From assembly GCA_001516045.1 (NCBI GenBank), contig LOEW01000243.1:1-50931 (forward strand): a stretch of 50,931 nt of DNA, in the 5' to 3' direction. Below the pieces are notes generated by a model. The model saw only the letters and a list, made by a program, of their open reading frames with translations. It did no database searches and was not told the DNA's origin. Below are positions 35,817 to 42,503 of the stretch, piece after piece. Position 1 is the stretch's first letter; every line of letters starts with the position of its first letter. Source of the DNA: Desulfosporosinus sp. BRH_c37 (GTDB lineage Bacteria; Bacillota; Desulfitobacteriia; Desulfitobacteriales; Desulfitobacteriaceae). The position numbers and the translations under genes are program-made.

Positions 35817-36034
35817 TCACTCGTAAGAGTAAAAACCCTTCTTCGTTTTCCTACCCCATTCCTCTTGGCAAATTTCTCAACGATCAATGCACTGCCCAAC
35901 CTTGTTCACTAAGAAACGAGTTATGTCTTGCTTCTTGTGCAAGTCATCTGCGTTTTGGTGAATGTGGTTAAAGCGGTAGATGGAGGTTCCTGTTCATCTT
36001 ATAGCCCCTCGATATACTGAGCTCTTGTTTTCAT
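35817..36034 (-). pseudogene. Chimeric scar: 5' end of dehydratase gene fused to 3' end of hbd-like gene
   Basis: 35984-36034 repeats the first 15-20 codons of the 4-hydroxybutyryl-CoA-dehydratase-type gene (MKTRAQYIEGL, then a stop). 35887-35982 repeats codons about 64-97 of the same gene. 35817-35886 repeats the last about 23 codons of the 3-hydroxyacyl-CoA dehydrogenase gene (KFAKG...KQGFYTYE). The upstream sequence to about 36075 also matches the dehydratase promoter region. The reading frame is broken. It appears to be the residue of a duplicated operon that collapsed by internal deletions. Confidence 0.85.
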
Positions 36035-36110
36035 AGTCTTTCTCCTTTTCTGATAATCACTGTTTTCGAATACTAATTATGTTAACTCACAAGCTGCTAC
36101 CCCCTTAATA

Positions 36111-36126
36111 TACAAGAACCGTGCCA
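36111..36126 (-). promoter_or_regulatory. Sigma-54 promoter ahead of the DUF362-fadN2-fadA2 operon
   Basis: Minus strand TGGCAC-N5-TTGTA, close to the sigma-54 consensus TGGCAC-N5-TTGCA. The same 16 bases occur at 42006-42021. Transcription would begin near 36100, run through the gene scar and enter DUF362 at 35801. Confidence 0.8.
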
Positions 36127-36140
36127 AGTTTTCGGAAATT

Positions 36141-36248
36141 AAAAAAAACCTCCAGACCGACAAATCAGCCCGCTGGAGGTCTCTTCACTGTATGGAATAA
36201 AATACAAACCACGATCTGGTAACTCTGATTAGTGCGGAAAGCATACAC
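36141..36248 (-). promoter_or_regulatory. Conserved upstream module, copy C (front half plus terminator)
   Basis: On the minus strand the module opens with GTGTATGCTTTCCGCACTAA, continues with GTGGTTTGTATTTTATTC and CATACAG, and closes with a hairpin (ACCTCC...GGAGGT) and eight T's. TGTATG near the start could pair with CATACA before the terminator. It ends 14 bp upstream of the sigma-54 promoter. Copies B and A are at 42283-42391 and 47463-47571. The rest of 36249-36378 holds only a TATAGAAAT/ATTTCTATG hairpin. Confidence 0.75.
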
Positions 36249-36378
36249 AGCTCTTCCATAGAAATGAAATTTCTATACATAATATCACAACGCCTGAAGG
36301 CATTTTACTAAGCATGAATCGTATATCATTACAGATTAATCGGAACATCATAATTTCACTGAAACTTACAGTGTACAA

Positions 36379-36412
36379 AGCCCCTGACCGTAATGATCAG
36401 GGGCTTTTTTTA
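36379..36412 (+). terminator. Strong hairpin downstream of the secreted-protein gene
   Basis: AGCCCCTGA pairs with TCAGGGGCT; seven T's follow on the plus strand. On the minus strand it lies 52 bp after the secreted-protein stop but has only a short T-tract, so it may act in both directions with unequal strength. Confidence 0.7.
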
Positions 36413-36463
36413 TGCTCTCCTTGTTGCGCATAATGAGTCTACTATGGAACAAACACCTGTATC

Positions 36464-37609
36464 CTAATTTGTAGAGTATTGTAAATTATATTTACCAGCC
36501 GATCCTCCAATTTTTATAAAGTATGTGCAATCCCTTGACGCTTTCTTTGATACAGTGCCCGTTTGCCCATTACTCATATATTCATAATCCAATTGACTCT
36601 CTTCTGAGTCATATAGAAAAATATTCATGGAATCCTTATCTATTTGTGGAGTACAGCTGACTGTTAGAGTTTGACCTTCCAGAACATTTACTCTGTAAAA
36701 ATCTAAGGCATAAGGATCATCTTTCGTTTTTATACCCTCGGTAACTTTTTTTGCTGTATAAAGGGAGCCAAAGTAATCACGTTGATCGTTATCCGAAGAC
36801 GTATTATTATAATAATTGTCATAAAACCCTATATAGTAAACTCCTGTTTCTCCTCCAACTTTAATATACATTGTCTTATCACTACTAACTTTATAAGTAA
36901 CTGTGCCCGTCTGCCCATTACTAATATATTCGTAATCAAATTGACTTCCTTCTGAGTCATATAGAAAAATATTCATGGAATCCTTATCTATTTGTGCACG
37001 AATTGCTACAGTAGTTCCTTCTCCTTCTTTTAAATCAAGTTTATAGTACGTATCTGATTTATAATCCCGATATGTTTTTATAAATTGATTCTTTTTCAAT
37101 GGATATACTGCTGCAGCCCTTGATGTAGCAGTAGCTAAACTAGCGAAATATTTAACTTCATCTGCATTCACAGTTGTAAAGTTCATTCTATATTGCTTTC
37201 CGCCGTCTAAGATAATCCTCAAGGAATATTGGGAGCCGCTATCATATCCGTTAACTGGCGAAATAATTGCTTTCTTTTGAGCCGCATTTAAAGTGATAGT
37301 AACTGGGATAAAAACACCATCTTTTTCTATTACCATTGCAACAATATTAGTAGCCGAAATAGTCTGATTAAAAGTAACAGTCCATTGTTTCGTTAAAGAT
37401 ACACCAGATTGTTCTGGGTAAGTTTCCCAAGACGACGTCAATTGGTGCATTTGCATATTACTTGAATCATGAATTCCTTTACGAAACCCAAACTCATCAA
37501 AAGTAGGTTTCTCGATGTCCAATGCAAAAGCATAATTAGTTATTGTTAGCATCATTAAAACAAAAAATGAAATAAACACTGTAAGCCTATAATTTCTTTT
37601 CATTAACAA
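36464..37609 (-). CDS. Secreted protein with Big_5-like domain and two near-identical PPC-like repeats
   Basis: 381 aa, TTG start behind AGGAGGG. Signal peptide at residues ~1-30 (KRNY, hydrophobic core, TNYAFA). Residues ~50-145 resemble a Big_5/SbsA Ig-like domain (TKQWTVTFNQTISATNIVAM, SPVNGYDSGSQYSLRI). Two tandem domains follow (~170-265 and ~285-381), each with QIDKDSMNIFLYDSE and SNGQTGTV, of pre-peptidase C-terminal type. The repeated ~90-bp DNA is almost identical (36563-36650 and 36905-36995), implying recent duplication or gene conversion. No anchor or enzyme domain. Probably an exported, cell-surface or extracellular protein. It stands alone between sigma-54 operons; function unknown. 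Confidence 0.8.
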   Translation of the reverse strand: MLMKRNYRLTVFISFFVLMMLTITNYAFALDIEKPTFDEFGFRKGIHDSSNMQMHQLTSSWETYPEQSGVSLTKQWTVTFNQTISATNIVAMVIEKDGVFIPVTITLNAAQKKAIISPVNGYDSGSQYSLRIILDGGKQYRMNFTTVNADEVKYFASLATATSRAAAVYPLKKNQFIKTYRDYKSDTYYKLDLKEGEGTTVAIRAQIDKDSMNIFLYDSEGSQFDYEYISNGQTGTVTYKVSSDKTMYIKVGGETGVYYIGFYDNYYNNTSSDNDQRDYFGSLYTAKKVTEGIKTKDDPYALDFYRVNVLEGQTLTVSCTPQIDKDSMNIFLYDSEESQLDYEYMSNGQTGTVSKKASRDCTYFIKIGGSAGKYNLQYSTN

Positions 37610-37704
37610 TTTTTCCCTCCTGTTTCTTCGTTTTACATTTAAAATGCTTCCTTAAGTATAATAGCATATCCATTCCTAATTTTATGTCGAATATTAGGAT
37701 TTAG

Positions 37705-37920
37705 AAAGTAGACATTAGTCCAGATACTTTCAAATTAATTTTACTCAACGATTATGACTTATCACCTGACTCGGTTGAAATTATCACGGACTTACTGAAA
37801 ACAAATGCCCATGAACTTCACCAGGCTCAACTTTTTTATATTATTGACGAAGTACAGGATAGACTTGAAGAGCTTTTTGAGGATGAGGATGAAGATGACG
37901 AGGTAGCAGAAGAAGATTAA
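37705..37920 (+). pseudogene. Open frame of 71 codons with acidic tail and no start codon
   Basis: The plus-strand frame after TAG 37702-37704 encodes KVDISPDTFKLILLNDYDLS followed by a helical region (ITDLLKTNAHELHQAQLFYI) and a C-terminal EDEDEDDEVAEED tail, ending at TAA 37920. It reads like a real small protein but has no ATG, GTG or TTG and no ribosome-binding site, so it is probably a 5'-truncated gene; an ATT start at 37714 is an alternative. It is the only plausible plus-strand coding sequence after the IS66 remnant. Confidence 0.5.
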
Positions 37921-38056
37921 AGAGGCACCTCTCTCCCTCATTAGAATGGTAGTAGATCGATTCCAAGTACGAATAGCTTCTATCCCATAAACTACCTATG
38001 GATATTTTGATCCTTCTATAGTAGGATAATGGTGGATGAAATTAACTAAATATACT

Positions 38057-38092
38057 AGGGCTTACGACAATAAATTGCCGTGGCCCTTTTTC
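38057..38092 (+). terminator. Possible plus-strand terminator after the acidic-tail frame
   Basis: AGGGC pairs with GCCCT across a long loop and is followed by TTTTTC. The wider region 37921-38560 otherwise contains the ligase-gene fragment at 38188-38290 and no intact gene. Confidence 0.5.
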
Positions 38093-38187
38093 TATGGGGA
38101 TATTCGGTTATGAAAAGCCATTAGATAGGAGGTTAAAAAATATCAAAGACCAAAGTCATAGTCCATAAAAAGTAGAGCAGAGCCGCT

Positions 38188-38290
38188 CACCGGAATCGTT
38201 CATTTGGTACGCTATTTCTCTTTCAATATACATGGGTTTGTTTGCACTACAATTGCGCCTAATTTGAGCAAAGCGTAGAAAGCAATTTCC
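38188..38290 (-). pseudogene. Fragment of acyl-CoA ligase gene (copy of 45900-46003)
   Basis: 103 bp matches the ligase gene segment 45900-46003 with three substitutions and one deleted G (about 38234-38237), which shifts the frame. It encodes part of the region around KLGAIVVQTNPMYIEREIAHQ. Neither flank matches the ligase gene. A relic of a duplicated or recombined ligase gene. Confidence 0.9.
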
Positions 38291-38560
38291 TTACCATGGA
38301 AGCCCCCAGCGCATTTGCGTCAAGAACGCAAACAGCGTCACCGGGATTCTCATTCACTCCAATTCCCCGTCGACCCAAGCCAGAGGAAGTTTCTTAACTC
38401 AGAGAGCACGGAGAGAGGAATTGCGTCAATGAGCGCAGTCGATAAGGCGTTAAGAAAGGCAACGGTTAACTTGCAGAAAGCCCAGAGGTTTTGCCTTTTA
38501 GCCTTACCGACAAGCGAATAGCAATGGAACGTGTGCGAACGTGTTAAGACACTTCCTCCC

Positions 38561-40375
38561 CTAAAAAGCCCCTTCAGGAATGTCGATAGCCGAGGTGTCG
38601 GCCTCTTTAATAATCCGCACAGTCGCCGCCACATCAGGAACAATATTGAGTATATAAAATTTGGCGCTAAATACTTTGCCGGCATAGAAATCTTTGTCTG
38701 CGTTCCCAAGGTCTAATTTTTCTTGGGCCACTAATGCTTGTTGCATCAGCAAGCAACCGCCATAGAGTTCCGCTGTGATCCTTAAAATTCTCGTACTATA
38801 CAAGGGAACCAGTCTAATATTTTCCTTAAAGTAGCCTAATACGATACCCATAAGTTCCTGGTAAGCTAATAATGCTTTACCCAGTACCTCGAACTCCCGA
38901 GCAAAGACTTTATGCTTCTGGTTAGCCTGGACGAATGTGGCCATCTCCATCATCCATTCTTTGAAGACGCTGCCTTTATCCAGACTCCATTTACGGCCGA
39001 CTAGGTCCATTGATTGAATAAAATTGGTACCCTCCCAAATGGAGTAAATCTTAACGTCCCTAGCTTGACGCGCCACTGGGTATTCCTCGGTAAACCCGTA
39101 GCCAGCGAAGACTTGAATGGCTTCGGTAATCATCAACCATCCTTGGTCCGAGCAATACGCTTTTACTAGAGGAGTGATGACCTCAATCGAGCGTTTTGCA
39201 ACACTGATATCTGCTGGATCATCCCCGTGTTGGATTAAGTCTAAATAATAGTAGCCCTTAAAAATCATGGCCCGCATAGCTTCCAAGGTAGCCTTCTGCG
39301 TGAGTAGCATACGACGGACATCCTCATGTTGGATGATGGGCACCCGACTCCCTTTAGGATTGTTAATCGGTCGCCCCTGGATTCGCTCCTTAGCATAGTG
39401 AACTGCATTGTTATAGGCGACTGTCGCCACGGCCAAAGCACTGTGTCCAGTATCCATCCTCGATCCATTGATCATCATAAACATTTGAGCCATACCCTGT
39501 CCGATCCCTTTTTCATCCGGTGGGCTGCCTAACAAAATGCCGCGACATTGACCCTCTTCCCCAAAGCTAAGCACAGCAGTGGACGAACCCTTAAGTCCCA
39601 TTTTGTGTTCGATCCCAACGGTTGAAACATCGTTGGATTCTCCCAGGCTGCCGTCTTCATTAACCCAGACCTTGGGCACAATGAATAACGACAGCCCTTT
39701 GGTGCCGGGGGCCGCTCCATCCACTCGGGCTAGCACCAAGTGAATAATATTTTCCGTGAGATCATGATCTCCTCCGGTAATAAAGCATTTTGTCCCCTTA
39801 ACCTTATAAATTAACGGGTTATCTGTGGGATAGGCTTTGGTCTTCATATCCCCAACGTCAGACCCTCCACCAGGTTCCGTCAAGCACATTGTCCCTTCCC
39901 AAACACCCTCAAACATTTTTGGTGTATAAAAGGCGATCTGTTCAGGTGAGCCAAACGCCTTGATTACGGACGCTATGCCGCCGCTCAACCCAATATAGGG
40001 GGACATGGCAGGGTTAGCGGCAATAATATATTCGCGAACTGCTTCGTTCAGGATCTCAGGAAGAGCACCCTCTCCTTCTACATCACTGTTGCTGGCACCC
40101 CAGCCATTCTCATGAATAAATTTGAAAGCCTTATGGAAAGAAGGGGGAACTGTGACTTTCCCATCCTTAAAGATCGCCCCAATAGTATCCCCGTCATCAT
40201 TCGTAGGAGCAACAATTTCTCTACTTATTTTTAAGGATTGATCAAGTATTCCATCGACATCCTCGATACTGAGATAATCTTGAAAACGCTTTAGTCCCAG
40301 AATCTTCTTGCCATCTAACCATTCTTTGATAATAAATTTGTGGTCGCGGTTACTATACATAAATTTGCTAGCCAT
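38561..40375 (-). CDS. Acyl-CoA dehydrogenase, ~600-aa class
   Basis: 604 aa. Motifs: MCLTEPGGGSDVGDMKTKAY, CFITGGDHDLTENIIHLVLARVDG, KMGLKGSSTAVLSFGE, GYGFTEEYPVARQARDVKIY and the catalytic Glu in SIWEGTNFIQSMDLVGRKW, followed by a C-terminal helical domain. This is the AcdA/DmdC-like class with N- and C-terminal extensions, distinct from the FadE at 23.7 kb. It lies 20 bp after the dehydratase-type gene behind GAGGAGGAGG, so the two are co-transcribed. Likely oxidises a short or medium acyl-CoA to enoyl-CoA; the substrate is not readable from sequence. Confidence 0.9.
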   Translation of the reverse strand: MASKFMYSNRDHKFIIKEWLDGKKILGLKRFQDYLSIEDVDGILDQSLKISREIVAPTNDDGDTIGAIFKDGKVTVPPSFHKAFKFIHENGWGASNSDVEGEGALPEILNEAVREYIIAANPAMSPYIGLSGGIASVIKAFGSPEQIAFYTPKMFEGVWEGTMCLTEPGGGSDVGDMKTKAYPTDNPLIYKVKGTKCFITGGDHDLTENIIHLVLARVDGAAPGTKGLSLFIVPKVWVNEDGSLGESNDVSTVGIEHKMGLKGSSTAVLSFGEEGQCRGILLGSPPDEKGIGQGMAQMFMMINGSRMDTGHSALAVATVAYNNAVHYAKERIQGRPINNPKGSRVPIIQHEDVRRMLLTQKATLEAMRAMIFKGYYYLDLIQHGDDPADISVAKRSIEVITPLVKAYCSDQGWLMITEAIQVFAGYGFTEEYPVARQARDVKIYSIWEGTNFIQSMDLVGRKWSLDKGSVFKEWMMEMATFVQANQKHKVFAREFEVLGKALLAYQELMGIVLGYFKENIRLVPLYSTRILRITAELYGGCLLMQQALVAQEKLDLGNADKDFYAGKVFSAKFYILNIVPDVAATVRIIKEADTSAIDIPEGAF

Positions 40376-40395
40376 AATCCTCCTCCTCTTCGCAT

Positions 40396-41874
40396 TTATT
40401 TCTTCTTAACTCTCGGTTTCATTCCAGCGATAGCCCTAACGATATCCTTTTTGGACTCCATGTCGTACTGTGAGGTGATGGCGATTTGCTCCATAATTGG
40501 AGATCCTCCGCCATGATACGCACCGTACAACGTGGCACCAGCGGAACTAGAGAGACCAAAATCTATGAAGTTTAACCAAAATTTAATTTGTTCTTCCACG
40601 GGCATTTTTAGACTTCTTTTCAGGTACTTCTCCAACAAATTTTTAAGAACAGGGTTAGTCAAGTCATTTTCATAAGGGAATGTGGCAGGCATACCACCAG
40701 CGATGTTGCACAGGATCTCTTGTTCATGGAACACGGCCTCACCGGTCAGACACCTGCCCACGTTGGCATAAATAGAATTCGGAATGTAGCTGCCAGGACC
40801 ATAGGGTACGACACCCAAACCAGGCATAAAAACTTCGGGCTTGCTGAGGGCGGAGGACGTATAGCCGGCTGCATAACCAAGTTCACCGGTCATGATTAGC
40901 TTAGAGAGCAGTTCGCGAACATGAGGGGTCTTTTCAATACCATTAATTTCGGCTGCTAGGGCACCCATACCAATAACATAGTCGAGCATGGCTGGCTTAC
41001 AGCCAGAATAGGAATGACGATGGAACAAAGCAAATAGCAGGGCTGCCATACCGCCGTGCTGAGTTTCCCCACACAGAAACACGCGCTCCCAAGGAATAAA
41101 GCAATCATCAAAGATGACATAAGAATCCGTGTAACCGTATTCAATCCCCCTCTGATAGGTATCGCGCTTGCGATAATTGTGAAAGTGAACAATTTGCTTA
41201 ACTCCTTCATGGTCTGACGGAACTGCAAAGGCCAGGGCATAGGCTTCCTCACCCTTTTGCAGGGCTCGGTTCGGTACTACTAGGATCTCATCAGAAATCG
41301 AGGCTTCAGAGATATGGACTTTGCAGCCGCGAACCACGATCCCATCGCTCCGCTCCTCTACCACATGCACATACATATCGGGGTCTTCCTGCTCGGCCGG
41401 TCGCTTTAGACGCTCGCCCTTAACATCAGTCTGAGCGCAGCTTACCACGAGATCTTCTCTCTGGAAACGTTCCAGCCACTTAAGCCAGTTGTCATGGTAC
41501 GCTGTCTTGGCTTTCGGTGACTTCTGAGCTTCGAAGGACACTGCGTGGATTGCATTAGAAGCGTCAATGCCCATACACCGTTGAATGCACTGCCCAACCT
41601 TGTTCACTAAGAAACGAGTCATGTCTTGCTTCTTGTGCAAGTCATCTGCGTTTTGGTGAATGTGATTAAAGCGGTTGATGGTTTCCCCAGTGATGTGGGA
41701 CGTTGCTGTGCAAAGCTCCTTACTCGCGGGGTCCCAGGCTGCATCAAACGTTAGGCCCATTACGTTAAGGGCACCTTCTTGAAGTGGATCTAACCTATCA
41801 ATCATTCCACCATTAAAGTAGAGATTCCTGTTCATCTTACTTAACCCCTCGATATACTGAGCTCTTGTTCTCAT
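40396..41874 (-). CDS. 4-hydroxybutyryl-CoA dehydratase-type flavo-Fe/S enzyme (HpaB superfamily)
   Basis: 492 aa, the length of AbfD. The HpaB-type N-domain starts MRTRAQYIEGLSKMNRNLYF. All four [4Fe-4S] ligands known from C. aminobutyricum AbfD have equivalents: Cys96 and Cys100 (CIQRC, C-x3-C), His285 and Cys292 (HRHSYSGC, seven apart). Ordinary HpaB hydroxylases lack them, so I call dehydratase rather than monooxygenase. AbfD dehydrates 4-hydroxybutyryl-CoA to crotonyl-CoA through a ketyl radical and also isomerises vinylacetyl-CoA. The exact substrate here is inferred. It starts at ATG behind GGAG, 132 bp downstream of a sigma-54 promoter. A broken copy of its 5' end lies at 35.9-36.0 kb. 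Confidence 0.88.
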   Translation of the reverse strand: MRTRAQYIEGLSKMNRNLYFNGGMIDRLDPLQEGALNVMGLTFDAAWDPASKELCTATSHITGETINRFNHIHQNADDLHKKQDMTRFLVNKVGQCIQRCMGIDASNAIHAVSFEAQKSPKAKTAYHDNWLKWLERFQREDLVVSCAQTDVKGERLKRPAEQEDPDMYVHVVEERSDGIVVRGCKVHISEASISDEILVVPNRALQKGEEAYALAFAVPSDHEGVKQIVHFHNYRKRDTYQRGIEYGYTDSYVIFDDCFIPWERVFLCGETQHGGMAALLFALFHRHSYSGCKPAMLDYVIGMGALAAEINGIEKTPHVRELLSKLIMTGELGYAAGYTSSALSKPEVFMPGLGVVPYGPGSYIPNSIYANVGRCLTGEAVFHEQEILCNIAGGMPATFPYENDLTNPVLKNLLEKYLKRSLKMPVEEQIKFWLNFIDFGLSSSAGATLYGAYHGGGSPIMEQIAITSQYDMESKKDIVRAIAGMKPRVKKK

Positions 41875-42005
41875 AGTCTGTCTCCTTTTCTTTTAATCAC
41901 CGTTATCGAACATTACTTGCATTTTACTCGCAAAAGATCAGGACATGATAATAGATGGATCCTTGTCTTTTTCGCAACTTTCTAAAAACTACTACCTCTT
42001 TTTCA

Positions 42006-42021
42006 TACAAGAACCGTGCCA
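42006..42021 (-). promoter_or_regulatory. Sigma-54 promoter of the dehydratase-acyl-CoA dehydrogenase operon
   Basis: Minus strand TGGCAC-N5-TTGTA, identical over 16 bases to that at 36111-36126. Expected start near 41994, giving a 5' UTR of about 120 bases. Confidence 0.82.
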
Positions 42022-42032
42022 AGTTTTCCGGA

Positions 42033-42282
42033 GTGAACTCGTTCAACTAAAGCTGAACATCGAGGCTTCAGATACGGTAGTCTCCTGTGACGATAGTCTC
42101 CGGTGGAGAGTATCGCCGAAAGCGCACAACCCTTAACGAATACTAAGCGCTGTAGGATTAGTATCGCCGAAGGCGCATGCCACAGACGAATACTTTCGCG
42201 CCGTAGGATGGACTCTACCCCACCTGAAGTTAACGAAGGACCTACCTCCACTTACAAGAAGTGGGAGTCTTGATGATTGGAT
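42033..42282 (-). repeat. Two-hairpin palindromic element, long form, copy 3 (reversed)
   Basis: Read on the minus strand it begins ATCCAATCATCAAGACTCCC with an ACTCCCACTT/AAGTGGAGG hairpin and ends with GTTCAGCTTTAGTTGAAC and GAGTTCAC, the same ends as the other copies, but has a 250-bp body with two 51-bp tandem repeats. It has inserted exactly between the conserved module (42283 on) and the sigma-54 promoter. Confidence 0.75.
42109..42210. repeat. Two 51-bp tandem repeats inside palindromic element copy 3
   Basis: Units at 42109-42159 and 42160-42210 share AGTATCGCCGAA, GCGCA, ACGAATACT, GCGC and GTAGGAT. Each is internally dyad-like (AGTAT...ATACT), so each could form a stem. Confidence 0.7.
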
Positions 42283-42391
42283 AAAAAAAACCTCCAGACT
42301 GATGGTTCAGCCCGCAGGAGGTCTCTTCACTGTATAGAATTAAATACAAACCACGATTTCGCAACTTTGATTTAGTGCGGAAAACATACAC
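42283..42391 (-). promoter_or_regulatory. Conserved upstream module, copy B
   Basis: Nearly the same sequence as copy C: GTGTATGTTTTCCGCACTAA, GTGGTTTGTATTTAATTC, TATACAG and an ACCTCC/GGAGGT terminator with eight T's. The palindromic element abuts its T-run. A perfect 14-bp inverted repeat (42387-42400 and 42408-42421, TACACCCCATAATT) overlaps its front edge. The remaining gap to 42503 shows nothing further. Confidence 0.75.
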
Positions 42392-42503
42392 CCCATAATT
42401 AATTTGTAATTATGGGGTGTACCAATAATAGTTAATATTATGGACCCTATAAAGGTAGGCAGTTAAATAAGAGGCCTCCCCTCAGCTTCGGTCTACTCCG
42501 CGT

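Noticed and set aside
36379..36412. Possible fourth copy of the sigma-54 upstream module
   Set aside because: It has a terminator hairpin but lacks the conserved CGCACTAA and GTGGTT blocks and no sigma-54 element follows.
38127..38175. AGGAGG followed at the right distance by ATA and the frame ISKTKVIVHKK
   Set aside because: Looks like a gene start with ATG changed to ATA, but only 11 codons remain, so nothing can be assigned.
40396..41874. 4-hydroxyphenylacetate 3-monooxygenase (HpaB) annotation
   Set aside because: The [4Fe-4S] ligand residues absent from HpaB are all present, and the context is anaerobic acyl-CoA metabolism.
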